DNA of 64,000 nucleotides. It comes from Streptomyces actinomycinicus (GTDB lineage Bacteria; Actinomycetota; Actinomycetes; Streptomycetales; Streptomycetaceae). Positions 28,588 through 37,280 of the stretch are shown here, in pieces. The notes below the pieces were generated by a model. That model was given only the letters and a program-made list of their open reading frames with translations. It was not told where the DNA came from and made no database searches. Numbering within the stretch: the stretch's first letter is position 1; each line of letters starts with the position of its first letter. Location: positions 108,544-172,543 of the forward strand of contig NZ_JAERRK010000020.1 in NCBI RefSeq assembly GCF_016741775.1. The letters run 5' to 3'. Both the position numbers and the translations under genes were made by a program.

Positions 28588-29232
28588 CTACGGCAGTTCG
28601 AAGCCCAGGGCCTCGGCCGCCGCCTGCGGCGCCGGCTGGGCCCACAGGGCGGCCACCGCCTCGTCGGTCGACAGCGAGCGCAGTTCCGCGCGGTCCAGGT
28701 ACAGCGTGCCGTCGAGGTGGTCCGTCTCGTGCTGGACGATCCGGGCGGGCCACCCGGTGAACACCTCGTCCAGCGCGCGGCCGTGCTCGTCGGCGCCGCG
28801 CAGCCGCACCTCGGCGTGCCGGGCCACCACCGCCTGCCAGCCCGGCACGCTCAGACAGCCCTCGAAGAACGCGGCCCGGGCCGTGCCGACCGGCTCGTAC
28901 ACCGGGTTGACCAGCACCCGGAACGGCTGCGGGACCCGGCCGCGTACCAGCGCGACCTCCTGCGGCACCGGCGCCGGATCCTCGATGACCGCGATCCGCA
29001 GCTCCACACCGACCTGCGGCGCGGCGAGACCCACACCGGGCGCCGCGTGCATGGTGACGCGCAGGGCCTCGACGAACCGGGCCAGCAGCGCGGGCCCCAG
29101 CTGGCCGTCGTACGGCACGGTGGCGCGCCGCAGCACCGGCCGGCCGGCCGCGACGAGGGGCAAGGGACCGCCGGCGGCGAGGAGTTCCTCGACCCGCTCG
29201 GCGAGCGGTGTGTCATCACGGGGAGGTGCCAT
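28588..29232 (-). CDS. def: Peptide deformylase
   Basis: This 214-residue protein has the three deformylase motifs: GVGLAAPQVG near residue 68, EGCLSVPG near 125, and QHETDHLDG near 170. Cys and the two His bind the metal, and Glu is catalytic. It removes the formyl group from nascent proteins. Actinomycetes usually carry several copies, and this one, standing alone, is likely an accessory copy. ATG 29232 is chosen; the upstream in-frame extension looks non-coding. It faces the reductase gene with 8 bp between stops. Confidence 0.93.
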   Translation of the reverse strand: MAPPRDDTPLAERVEELLAAGGPLPLVAAGRPVLRRATVPYDGQLGPALLARFVEALRVTMHAAPGVGLAAPQVGVELRIAVIEDPAPVPQEVALVRGRVPQPFRVLVNPVYEPVGTARAAFFEGCLSVPGWQAVVARHAEVRLRGADEHGRALDEVFTGWPARIVQHETDHLDGTLYLDRAELRSLSTDEAVAALWAQPAPQAAAEALGFELP

Positions 29233-29384
29233 CGCGTCAGCATGCCACGGGCCCCCGCCCCCACCTGTGGCACAGGTCACCAACACCCCGGGGAACTCCA
29301 TCCTTTCGCGGACCGACTACTGGACCGCCGTCGCGTCCGCGCCGACGGTCCGCCCACCGTACGAGTCCCCGGAGAAACCCGCCG

Positions 29385-30785
29385 ATGACGACCGCTCCCC
29401 CGACCGCCCCGGCCGAGGCGTCCCGCCCCGCCGCCCGCAGCCGCTGGGCACCCCTGCGCCCCCTCGTGCTGCGCCTGCACTTCTACGCCGGCGTGCTCGT
29501 CGCGCCCTTCCTGCTGGTCGCCGCCGTCACCGGCCTGCTGTACGCCGGCTCCTTCCAGGCCGAGAAACTCGTGTACGACCACGAGCTGACCGTCCCCGTC
29601 GGCGAGCGCGAACTGCCCGTCTCCGCCCAGGTGGCCGCCGCCCGCAAGGCCCACCCCGAGGGCACCGTCGCGGCCGTGCGGCCGTCCCCCGAGGCCGGCG
29701 CCACCACCAGGGTGCTGCTCTCCGGCGTCGCGGGCGTCGACCCCGGACACACCCTCGCCGTGTTCGTCGACCCGTACACCGGCACGGTCCGCGGGGCGCT
29801 CGAACAGTACGGCTCCACCGGTGCGCTGCCCCTGCGCACCTGGATCGACGAACTGCACCGCGATCTGCACCTGGGCGAGACCGGCCGGCTCTACAGCGAA
29901 CTGGCCGCCAGCTGGCTGTGGGTCATCGCGGGCGGCGGCCTCGTGCTGTGGTTCTCCCGGCGCCGCGCCCTGCGCAAGGTCCGCGGCACCAGCGGCCGGC
30001 GCCGCTCCCTCGGCCTGCACGGCACGGTCGGCGTCTGGACCGCCGCCGGGTTCCTGTTCCTGTCCGCGACCGGCCTGACCTGGTCGGCGTACGCCGGCGC
30101 CAACATCGACGAGCTGCGCACCTCGCTCGGCCAGGCGACCCCGTCCGTCTCGGCGGCCGTGGCCGGCGGCGAACACGCCGGTCACGGCACGGGCACGGCG
30201 GGCGGCGGCACCGCCGGGCACGGCGTGGGCCTGGACAAGGTCCTCGCGGCGGCCCGGGCCGAGGGCCTCGGCAACCCGGTGGAGATCGTGCCGCCCGCGG
30301 ACGCGGACAGCGCCTACGTCGTCAAGCAGGTCCAGCGCAGCTGGCCCACGAAGGCGGACGCCGTCGCCGTCGACCCGGCCACCGGCCGGGTCACCGACGA
30401 ACTGCGGTTCGCCGACCACCCGGTGCTCGCCAAGCTCACCCGCTGGGGCATCGACCTGCACACCGGCGTCCTCTTCGGCCTCGGCAACCAGATCGCCCTC
30501 GCCCTGCTGGCGCTCGCCCTCGTGCTCCTCGTCCTGTGGGGCTACCGCATGTGGTGGCAGCGCGGCCGGGGTTCCGCCTTCGGTCGGCCGATCCCGCGCG
30601 GGGCCTGGGCCGAGGTGCCGCCCCACGTCCTCGTACCGGCCCTCGCCGCCGTCGCGGTCCTCGGCTGGTTCGTGCCGCTGCTCGGCATCCCGCTGGCCGG
30701 GTTCCTCGCCGTCGACATCGTCCTCGGCGAGATCGCGCACCGGCGCGGCCGGCGCAGCTACGGGAGTGCCACCGGCGTGAAGTAG
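29385..30785 (+). CDS. PepSY-associated TM protein (iron-regulated membrane protein family)
   Basis: This 466-residue membrane protein has the PepSY_TM layout. A first helix near residues 25-55 (LRLHFYAGVLVAPFLLVAAVTGLLYAG) leads into an outside domain, and ELHRDLHLGETGRLYSELAASWLWVIAGGGLVLW follows near 150-185. A third helix is near 215, a second PepSY-like domain near 270-345, and further helices fill 355-450. A His/Gly-rich loop (GEHAGHGTGTAGGGTAGHG) near 262 could bind metal. Relatives are linked to siderophore iron reduction. GGAG precedes ATG 29385. Confidence 0.85.
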   Translation: MTTAPPTAPAEASRPAARSRWAPLRPLVLRLHFYAGVLVAPFLLVAAVTGLLYAGSFQAEKLVYDHELTVPVGERELPVSAQVAAARKAHPEGTVAAVRPSPEAGATTRVLLSGVAGVDPGHTLAVFVDPYTGTVRGALEQYGSTGALPLRTWIDELHRDLHLGETGRLYSELAASWLWVIAGGGLVLWFSRRRALRKVRGTSGRRRSLGLHGTVGVWTAAGFLFLSATGLTWSAYAGANIDELRTSLGQATPSVSAAVAGGEHAGHGTGTAGGGTAGHGVGLDKVLAAARAEGLGNPVEIVPPADADSAYVVKQVQRSWPTKADAVAVDPATGRVTDELRFADHPVLAKLTRWGIDLHTGVLFGLGNQIALALLALALVLLVLWGYRMWWQRGRGSAFGRPIPRGAWAEVPPHVLVPALAAVAVLGWFVPLLGIPLAGFLAVDIVLGEIAHRRGRRSYGSATGVK

Positions 30786-30842
30786 CGTATGGCGGCACGC
30801 CGGTGGAGGTGAGCCGGCGAGTGAGCCGAAGGGGCTCTCCAG

Positions 30843-30901
30843 GCCGGCTCCGGTGTCCCTGCGGCGCATCCACGCCGGCTCGGGTGTCCCTGCGGCGCAT
30901 C
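30843..30901. repeat. 28-bp direct repeat, two copies
   Basis: Two 28-nt copies (30843-30870 and 30874-30901) share GGTGTCCCTGCGGCGCATC and differ at one base. They lie between the PepSY gene and the M56-like remnant. Confidence 0.8.
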
Positions 30902-30989
30902 GGGCCGGAGCCAGGGCCGCCGGAGGCAGAGACAGGGAGGGCGGACGGGACGGGAGGACGGCCGGGCCCGTCGGCGCGGCCAGGGGGAA

Positions 30990-31295
30990 CCGGAGGGCCA
31001 GGTCCTCGGTGCCCTGCGCGAGGCGGACGGCCCCGTCGGCGCGGCCTGGGTGCAGCAGCGCTCCGCGGGCGCCCCGGCGCCGACCCTCCCGGCGCCGGTG
31101 GCCACCGGTCCGGTGCCGCGCCGGGTGGCCGCGCTGCTGGCGCCGCCACCCGCGGCCCGTAACTGGCCGTCGGCGTTCACCTCGGTCGGTCTCGCCGCCT
31201 GGGGCGCCGCCGCCGGTGCCCTGGTGTCCGCGATGTCGTCGGCGAACGCTGCCGTCACCCTGTTCCTGATCCTGCACACGGCGACACCCCTGTGA
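30990..31295 (+). pseudogene. Remnant of an M56-family metallopeptidase (C-terminus only)
   Basis: The frame closing at 31295 ends with ATGPVPRRVAALLAPPP and SANAAVTLFLILHTATPL. These resemble the membrane-anchored C-terminus of actinomycete M56 (BlaR1-like) peptidases. The catalytic N-terminal part is missing: upstream the same frame is low-complexity sequence next to a 28-bp direct repeat, and no start with a ribosome site is seen. I read it as the tail of a decayed gene; a short membrane ORF from GTG 31050 (81 aa) is the alternative. Confidence 0.45.
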
Positions 31296-31321
31296 CGCGC
31301 GGGGACGGTTGAGACGCACCG

Positions 31322-31351
31322 GGGCCCGGTCCCCGCCAGGGAACCGGGCCC
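31322..31351. terminator. Hairpin downstream of the TPR gene
   Basis: GGGCCCGGT at 31322-31330 pairs with ACCGGGCCC at 31343-31351, and extra G/C pairs extend the stem inward. It lies 64 bp past the TPR gene stop, between convergent units. Confidence 0.55.
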
Positions 31352-31414
31352 GCACGACGGCTCACCCCTGCGGCCACGTCTGCGGAATCGTCGCCGGCGC
31401 CGGTGCCGCCGGCA

Positions 31415-31783
31415 TCATGCCTCCGGGAAGTCGCCCGCGAGTGCCGAGGCGATCCGCAGGTGCGGCTCCGCCTCCGCGTGCCGGGCCTGCCGCTGGAGCG
31501 TGCGGCCGAGCATCAGCCGGGCGTAGCGCTCCACCGGGTCCCGCTCCACGACGGCCCGCAGCTCGGCCTCGGCGCGGCTCAGCTGGGCCGAGTGGTAGTA
31601 GGCCCGTGCCAGCAGCAGCCGGGGTCCGGTCTGCTCCGGCACCTCCTCGACCAGCCCGGCCAGCACGCGCGCCGCACCCGCGTAGTCCTTCGCGCCGAAG
31701 AACAGCTGCGCGCGCTCCCACCGCTCGGCGGCGCTGCCGTGCTCGTAGTACGTGGTCTCCCCCTGCGTCCCCTGCGTCTCCAC
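31415..31783 (-). CDS. Small tetratricopeptide-repeat protein
   Basis: This 122-residue helical protein carries about three TPR-like helix pairs: AERWERAQLFFGAKDYAGAARVL near residues 19-41, PRLLLARAYYHSAQLSRAEAEL near 54-75, and YARLMLGRTLQRQARHAEAEPHL near 87-109. TPR proteins scaffold protein contacts; the partner is not evident. An unusually complete AAGGAGGT ribosome site precedes GTG 31783, so high translation is expected. Confidence 0.85.
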   Translation of the reverse strand: METQGTQGETTYYEHGSAAERWERAQLFFGAKDYAGAARVLAGLVEEVPEQTGPRLLLARAYYHSAQLSRAEAELRAVVERDPVERYARLMLGRTLQRQARHAEAEPHLRIASALAGDFPEA

Positions 31784-31864
31784 TCGTGACCTCCTTCGGC
31801 GGCCACAACGGGACGCAGTTGTTCAATATTCCACTGACTCGGGGGTGTGCCGCCCTGCACCGCG

Positions 31865-32680
31865 CTACGAAGGCGCCGCCGCGGGCCGCACGACCGCCCG
31901 GCGCTCTGGACGCCAGGTGGCGACCAGGGCCGCCGCGAGCAGCAGCTCGGCGATGTCACCGCCGTAGTACATGATCTCGGCACCGCCCTGGACCTGGGGC
32001 ACGGGCGCGTGGATGCGCACCCAGAACCCGCCGTACATCAGCTGCGCTACGACCGCGTGCACCGCGATGGCACACCCCAGGCAGACCAGCCGGACCCGCA
32101 CCCCGGGCCGGGCAGGGGACGGGTCCGGGCCGGCGACGGAGTGCGCGAACAGGCAACCCGACAGCAGGAAGTGTGCGTGCAGTAGCCAGTGCCCGGCAGG
32201 TTCGGCCATGACGGAGTCGTAGAGCGGGGTGAAGTACAGGACCGGGAGGCTGCCCGTGGACAGCAGCAGGGCGACGGCCGGGCGGGTGAGCAGACGGGCC
32301 GGGCCGCTGTGCAGGACCGCGGTGACGCGCCGGGCGCGCGCCGCGGGCAGCACGCGCAGCAGCAGGGTGACCGGGGCGCCGAGCACGAGGGCGAGCGGGG
32401 CGTACATGCCGATGAGCAGGTGCTGGGTCATATGGCCGCGGAAGTCCTGGTGCGCCCAGGGCGCGAGGGGCGGCAGCAGCGCCGCCGCGAGCAGGGTCAG
32501 CCCCGCGGTGAAAGCGACGGTGCGCCAGGGGTTCCAGGGCCGGGCCGGATTCCTGCGGTTCGCCCGGTGCGCCAGCAGAAGATAACCGGCGGCGCAGAGC
32601 AGCAGGGGCAGCAGCGGCAACACGGCCGCCGTGGCGCCCCCGCTCTGCTGATGATGCATGGGCATCGTGCCGTGGTCCAT
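31865..32680 (-). CDS. CtaG-type cytochrome c oxidase assembly protein
   Basis: This 271-residue polytopic membrane protein has about seven helices and the caa3_CtaG pattern. It has an early His-rich stretch (MDHGTMPMHHQQ), APWAHQDFRGHMTQHLLIGMYAPLALVLGAP near residues 72-102, and LLHAHFLLSGCLFAH near 165-180. Conserved histidines in these helices suggest copper or heme handling during oxidase assembly. ATG 32680 overlaps the stop of the DUF2243 gene by one base, so the two are coupled. Confidence 0.85.
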   Translation of the reverse strand: MDHGTMPMHHQQSGGATAAVLPLLPLLLCAAGYLLLAHRANRRNPARPWNPWRTVAFTAGLTLLAAALLPPLAPWAHQDFRGHMTQHLLIGMYAPLALVLGAPVTLLLRVLPAARARRVTAVLHSGPARLLTRPAVALLLSTGSLPVLYFTPLYDSVMAEPAGHWLLHAHFLLSGCLFAHSVAGPDPSPARPGVRVRLVCLGCAIAVHAVVAQLMYGGFWVRIHAPVPQVQGGAEIMYYGGDIAELLLAAALVATWRPERRAVVRPAAAPS

Positions 32681-33240
32681 CAGCCGGCGTCTCCCGTCCG
32701 GCCGGTGCGGGCGGCCGCCGGATCGAAGGACCGTCCGCTGCGCCGCAGGAGCCCGCCGCCGGCCAGCAGCAGCGCACCGAGGAGGAGGAAACCGAGGTCC
32801 CACCAGAGCCGGTGCGGCCCGTCGTGCACGTGGTGGATGCCCAGGACGTGATGGTCCAGCACGCCCTCGACGAGGTTGAACAGGCCCCACCCCGCCAGGA
32901 TCCAGCCCCACAGCACGCGGGAGCCCCACACCTGGCGCCGGCCGGCGGTCACCCGGGCGTACAGGACGGAGAGTCCACCGAGCACGGCGAGCCAGCACAC
33001 CGTGTGGAAGACGCCGTCCCACAGGGTGTTCATCTGCAGCCCGGAAACGGTGTGCGGGTCGTAGTACTTCACGCCGATGCGGTCGTGGTCGGTGCTGCTG
33101 AGCATGTGGTGCCACCGCAGGAGCTGGTGCAGCAGGATGCCGTCGAGGAATCCGCCGAGTCCCACCCCCAGCAGGATCCCGGGCAGTTGCAGACTGGCGG
33201 GTGCCCTTACGGCACGGGTGTCGCGCACGGTGGTTTCCAT
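32680..33240 (-). CDS. DUF2243 membrane protein
   Basis: This 186-residue protein has four predicted helices and the DUF2243 signature FLDGILLHQLLRWHHMLS near residues 32-49. His pairs in VEGVLDHHVLGIHHVHDGP near 128 are also typical. The family is uncharacterised but commonly sits next to CtaG-like genes, as here. This suggests a role in oxidase or copper assembly at the membrane. GAGGAG precedes ATG 33240. The stop overlaps the CtaG ATG. Confidence 0.88.
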   Translation of the reverse strand: METTVRDTRAVRAPASLQLPGILLGVGLGGFLDGILLHQLLRWHHMLSSTDHDRIGVKYYDPHTVSGLQMNTLWDGVFHTVCWLAVLGGLSVLYARVTAGRRQVWGSRVLWGWILAGWGLFNLVEGVLDHHVLGIHHVHDGPHRLWWDLGFLLLGALLLAGGGLLRRSGRSFDPAAARTGRTGDAG

Positions 33241-33875
33241 CGCTCCTCGTCTCGGTCGAGCGCTCGGTCGATTCCTTGGTCGATTCCTTGGTCGTTGCGG
33301 CTGACCACCGAGACCTATCAGCTTCCCGGCTCCGGCGCTGCGGCACGCTCGGCCATGTGCGAGCGGCGGGAAACGGACGGGGTCGCGGGACTCGGTGTGC
33401 CGGCGCGGTGACAAGTGGTCACCTGGCCCTGCCGGGGCGGGAGTCGCTCGGGGTTCTGCACGGCCGCGGCTGCACGAGAACCTGCTCTTCCTCGTCACCG
33501 AGAGGCCTCGCAGGCACCCCTCTCGGTGACCGGATACGGGCCGGGACGACCATGACACCCGGCGCCGCGCCGGCGGTCGCCGAGGGGACCCGCGCCGCTG
33601 CCGCGCGCCGGGGCCGGCAGGTGAGCGTGTACGCGTGCTGACGGTCCTCGGGCGCGGCCGACGCAACACCGGCCCGGCGGGCCCGTCGGCTCGCCGCGAG
33701 CGTCGTAGGATGCGCATCCGCGCCGTACCGGAAGCGGGCGCCGGAGCCCCACCCGGCACGCGGTTCGTCCCTCGTATCGGGCGAAATGCTGAAAAACCAT
33801 AACTTGGACGGTTTGTCCTGCGTTTCACCGGATGCGGGTGAGTACCCGCGACCGTATCTGGAAGGCAGGGAACCG
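33241..33875. other. 635-bp intergenic region with a stem-loop and short repeats, no convincing gene
   Basis: This gap lies between the DUF2243 start and the chaplin start, both reading outward. It holds a tandem 12-bp repeat GGTCGATTCCTT at 33266-33289. It also holds a stem-loop with perfect 12-bp arms (GTCACCGAGAGG at 33494-33505 and its complement at 33519-33530), and a small hairpin GCGGGT-GAGT-ACCCGC at 33834-33849 in the chaplin leader. Short open frames exist on both strands but show no recognisable family. Confidence 0.6.
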
Positions 33876-34613
33876 ATGAAACGGGCTACCCGAAACAGTT
33901 TGATCGCCGTGGCCGCCGCCTCGGGTGCGATGGCGGTGACGGTGCCGGTGTACGCCGACTCCGCCGCGGACGGTGCCGCGGGCGGCTCGCCCGGGCTGAT
34001 CTCGGGCAACGGCATCCAACTGCCGGTGCACGTCCCGGTGAACGTGTGCGGCAACACCGTGAACGTCGTCGGGCTGCTCAACCCCGCCGCGGGCAACCGC
34101 TGCGCCAACGCGGGCGGCGACGCCGTGCGGAAGGACGAGCGGGCCGAGACGCCTGCCGGGGCGGCCGAGACGCCTGCCGGGGCGGTCGCCCACGGCGTCG
34201 AGACGGACTCGCCGGGCGTCGTCTCGGGCAACGGGATCCAGCTTCCGGTCGATCTGCCCGTGAACGTCAGCGGCAACAGCGTGAACGTGGTGGGCATCGG
34301 CAATCCCGTCTTCGGGAACCAGTCCGTGAACACCCCGGCCCACCCCGACGAGCCCGGCCGCTCCACGCCGCCCCCGGCCGAGCCCACGCCGCCCACCCGT
34401 GCCGTGCCTCCGGCCCAGCCCAAGCCGCACGCGAGCCGGCCGGCGACGCCCGTGCCGACCCCGCCCACCGTGCGGCAGCGCACGCCCGGCACCCTTGCGC
34501 ACACCGGAGCGGACGGCACCTGGGCGGCCGCCGCCGCGAGCATGGCGTCGCTGGTGGGCGGGGCGGTGCTGTACCGGCGCTTCCGTTCCCGGGCGACCGG
34601 CCGGCAGGGCTGA
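33876..34613 (+). CDS. Long chaplin with two chaplin domains and a sortase-type C-terminus
   Basis: This 245-residue secreted protein has a signal peptide (about 1-28, ending VPVYA-DS). Two chaplin domains share the SGNGIQLPV...VPVNV.GN.VNVVG pattern, near residues 38-75 and 110-148. A Pro/Thr-rich spacer, the sortase motif LAHTG near 208, a hydrophobic stretch and RRFRSRATGR complete it. Long chaplins are linked to the cell wall by sortase and coat aerial hyphae. Domain one has the usual Cys pair; domain two has Ser in place of the first Cys and no second Cys. An ETPAGA repeat links the two domains. Confidence 0.93.
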   Translation: MKRATRNSLIAVAAASGAMAVTVPVYADSAADGAAGGSPGLISGNGIQLPVHVPVNVCGNTVNVVGLLNPAAGNRCANAGGDAVRKDERAETPAGAAETPAGAVAHGVETDSPGVVSGNGIQLPVDLPVNVSGNSVNVVGIGNPVFGNQSVNTPAHPDEPGRSTPPPAEPTPPTRAVPPAQPKPHASRPATPVPTPPTVRQRTPGTLAHTGADGTWAAAAASMASLVGGAVLYRRFRSRATGRQG

Positions 34614-34765
34614 TCCCGGCCGCCCCGCCGGCAGCCGCGGGGCGGCCCGTCACTGACGCACCGAACCGGCCACGGCCCGCTGCCGCGCGCCGTGGCCGCG
34701 ACGGCCCGGGTCGGCCGGTGCCGTGCGGCGGAGTCCGGCCCCGAAAGGCCGGCCGCCGGACCGGA

Positions 34766-34866
34766 CTAGGGCCCTTCCTTCGGATCAGGCCGGCTCCGGG
34801 CGACAACGCCGCAGATGTGCGTGCCAGACCCCGCGACTCCGGCAAGATCCGAAAGAGAGGCCCTAG
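34766..34866. repeat. 101-bp element bounded by 21-nt imperfect inverted repeats
   Basis: The 21-nt arms at 34766-34786 and 34846-34866 match at 18 of 21 positions in inverted orientation. Both begin CTAGGGCC read inward, and the spacer is 59 nt. The right arm contains the stop codon (TAG) of the flavodoxin-like gene. It could be a bidirectional terminator between convergent genes or a small MITE-like insertion. Confidence 0.65.
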
Positions 34867-35600
34867 CGGTGCTCGGGGTTCTCGTAGTCGTGACGGCAGC
34901 CGGCGTCCCAGGCGGTGCGCCGGTTGCCGTACGCGGGGAAACCGCCGGCGTCCTTCAGCAGCCGCGCCAGGTGGAGCAGGTTCCAGGTCATGAAGGTGGT
35001 GTTGCGGTTGGTGAAGTCGTTCTCCGGGCCGCCGGAGCCGGGGTCGAGATAGGAGGGCCCCGGACCGGCCTCGCCGATCCAGCCCGCGTCGGCCTGCGGC
35101 GGGACGGCGTAACCCAGGTGCTGGAGGCTGTACAGGACGTTCATCGCACAGTGCTTCACGCCGTCCTCGTTCCCGGTGATCAGACAGCCCCCGACGCGGC
35201 CGTAGTACGCGTACTGGCCCGCGTCGTTGAGCAGGCTCGAGCACGCGTAGAGCCGCTCGATCACCTGCTTCATCACCGAGCTGTTGTCACCCAGCCAGAT
35301 CGGACCGGCCAGCACCAGGACGTCCGCCGCCATGACCTTCTCGTACAGCTCCGGCCAGGCGTCCGACCGCCACCCGTGCGCGGTCATGTCCGGCCAGACG
35401 CCGGTGGCGATGTCGTGATCGACCGCGCGCACGACATCGACCCGCACGCCCTGGGCCTCCATGATGCGCACGCTGCGGTCGACGAGCCCCTGGGTGTTGC
35501 TGCGCTCCGGCGACCGCTTCAGCGTGCAGTTGAACACCAGGGCGCGCAGGTCGTCGTAGCGTGCGGGCGGTGCGTCGTCGGGCGTCGGTTCGGCGGTCAC
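34863..35600 (-). CDS. Flavodoxin-family NAD(P)H-dependent oxidoreductase
   Basis: This 245-residue protein has a flavodoxin-like FMN fold: LRALVFNCTLKRSPERSNTQGLVDRS near residues 18-43 carries the phosphate loop. VMAADVLVLAGPIWLGDNSSVMKQVIERL near 88-116 is the second FMN-contact region, with YGRVGGCLITGNEDGVKHCAMNVL near 134. It probably reduces a quinone or nitro/azo compound. GTG 35600 has GGAG 5 bp upstream; GTG 35606 is an alternative. The stop codon is inside an inverted repeat. Confidence 0.83.
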   Translation of the reverse strand: MTAEPTPDDAPPARYDDLRALVFNCTLKRSPERSNTQGLVDRSVRIMEAQGVRVDVVRAVDHDIATGVWPDMTAHGWRSDAWPELYEKVMAADVLVLAGPIWLGDNSSVMKQVIERLYACSSLLNDAGQYAYYGRVGGCLITGNEDGVKHCAMNVLYSLQHLGYAVPPQADAGWIGEAGPGPSYLDPGSGGPENDFTNRNTTFMTWNLLHLARLLKDAGGFPAYGNRRTAWDAGCRHDYENPEHR

Positions 35601-35784
35601 ATGCACTCCGGGGGGTCGTGCCACCGTGTCCGGCCCGGTGGCGCAGGACTTCCATCGTGCTGGCCGGCCGGCGGCGCCGGTGACTTCGGCACAGCCGCCC
35701 CGGAGCAACCACCCTGACAGCGCAACGGGCTCACCGGCCGGTGAACGGCAGACGGCCGGCACCCGGCGAGCAGCGGACGGCCGC

Positions 35785-37167
35785 TCACCACCCCGTGAAC
35801 AGCAGGTGGTTGAGCAGGAGCGCGAGCACCGCCTGTGCGGTGAGCCAGATCCGCGGCCTCGGCAGCAGGGCGCAGGCCGGGAGCAGCCACATCGCGAACG
35901 GCAGCCAGATGCGTTCCGTCTCCGCCTTGCTCATCCCGGACAGATCGGCGATCAGCAGGGCCGACAGGGCCGCCGCCACCAGCAGCGCGAAGCGGATCTC
36001 CGCCGCGGGAGCCGTGCGGCGCCGGCCGAGCACCGCGCCGGCCCGCCGCAGCCCCGCCGCCGTGGCCAGACCGGTGATCAGCACCGTGCACGCCAGGTTG
36101 GCCCACACCCAGTAGCCGTAGGGGCGGGTACCGCCGACACCCTGGTAGTAGCGCGTGACCAGCAGCCGGTACCCCTCCCACCAGTCGAACCCGGCCAACG
36201 TGAACACCACCGGTACGACCGCCGCCCCGGCCAGGAACAGGAGCAGCAGCCCCGGTCGCTCACGGACCCGCCGCCTGCCCACCGCAAGCACCGCCGCGCC
36301 GATCACCGCGAAGAGCGTCAGACCGTACGAGAGATAGCAGGTCAGGCCGAACAGCAGCCCGCTGCCCGCCGCCCAGGCCACGGACCCGCCGGTCACCGCG
36401 AGGGCCAGCAGGGCCACCGCCCAGGCGGCGACCGCCGCGAAGTACCCGTCGGCCGAGGCGCCCACCCACACGGCGGCCGGCGCCAGCACCACGAAGGGCG
36501 CCGCCCGCCGGGCCAGCGACTCGTCGGCCAGGGCCCGCACCGCCACCAGCACCGCCACACATGCGGTCGCCCCCACCGTGATGCAGAACGCCCCGGCCCA
36601 GCCCCCGCCGCCCAGGCCGGCCCGGTCCAGGAGGACGAAGGTGACGGTGGCCGCCGGGGGGTGCCCGGCGATGTGCGCGGGCCAGGGCTCGGGGGTGCCG
36701 CTCACGATGTGATGGGTGAAGTCGCGCAGGGCGGCCGGGATGTCGTGGAACCGGCCGACGACCGTGAGGTACTCGTTGCGGCTGGTCAGCCGGCCGGCCA
36801 CGCCCCGCTGCCAGCCGTCGACCAGCGCCAGCGACCACGTCCAGGCCACGGCCGTGCCCCAGGCCGCCGGCAGCAGGCCGCGCCACGGCAGCCGCTCCGC
36901 GACGGCCGGCCCGTACGCCACCACTGCGGCCGCCACCGCGGCGGCGGCCGCAGTGCCCGGGCCCAGGTGCGGCTCCCACTCGGCGAAGAGCGGCGGCCAG
37001 TGCACGAACAGCGTGCGGTAGGCGTCCTGGAGGTGCCGGCCGACGAGCACGGCGACGAGGACGAGCAGGGCGGCGGCGGCAGCGGCACTCAGGTCGGCGC
37101 GCAGGCCGGGCCACCGGTCCCGCAGACGCGGGCCGGGACACCGGTCACGGAGGGAAGGCTGGGTCAC
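35785..37167 (-). CDS. Polytopic membrane protein, possible GT-C-type glycosyltransferase
   Basis: This 460-residue protein has roughly ten to eleven membrane helices. A conserved-looking outside loop near residues 105-165 (SRNEYLTVVGRFHDIPAALR ... AHIAGHPPAATVTF) carries a GHPP motif like those in some membrane mannosyltransferases that use polyprenyl sugar donors. No catalytic Asp pair can be assigned with confidence. Its neighbourhood of methyltransferase, DUF2064, GT2 and epimerase genes supports a glycan-related role. It diverges from the molybdopterin oxidoreductase gene. Confidence 0.65.
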   Translation of the reverse strand: MTQPSLRDRCPGPRLRDRWPGLRADLSAAAAAALLVLVAVLVGRHLQDAYRTLFVHWPPLFAEWEPHLGPGTAAAAAVAAAVVAYGPAVAERLPWRGLLPAAWGTAVAWTWSLALVDGWQRGVAGRLTSRNEYLTVVGRFHDIPAALRDFTHHIVSGTPEPWPAHIAGHPPAATVTFVLLDRAGLGGGGWAGAFCITVGATACVAVLVAVRALADESLARRAAPFVVLAPAAVWVGASADGYFAAVAAWAVALLALAVTGGSVAWAAGSGLLFGLTCYLSYGLTLFAVIGAAVLAVGRRRVRERPGLLLLFLAGAAVVPVVFTLAGFDWWEGYRLLVTRYYQGVGGTRPYGYWVWANLACTVLITGLATAAGLRRAGAVLGRRRTAPAAEIRFALLVAAALSALLIADLSGMSKAETERIWLPFAMWLLPACALLPRPRIWLTAQAVLALLLNHLLFTGW

Positions 37168-37280
37168 ACCGGAACGCTAGGACGGCGACCGGGGGAAGAA
37201 ACGGACCCGCGATGCGACGTCAGCGTTTCGTCATGGGTTGCGCGCCGCTCCACCAGCCGCTTCCGGCCTACCGTCGGATC

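Noticed and set aside
33780..33875. c-di-AMP (ydaO-type) or other riboswitch in the chaplin leader
   Set aside because: Only a 6-bp hairpin is visible; I could not match conserved riboswitch segments.
33241..33875. A hidden gene in the gap before the chaplin
   Set aside because: Short frames on both strands lack ribosome sites, family sequence and Streptomyces-like codon use.
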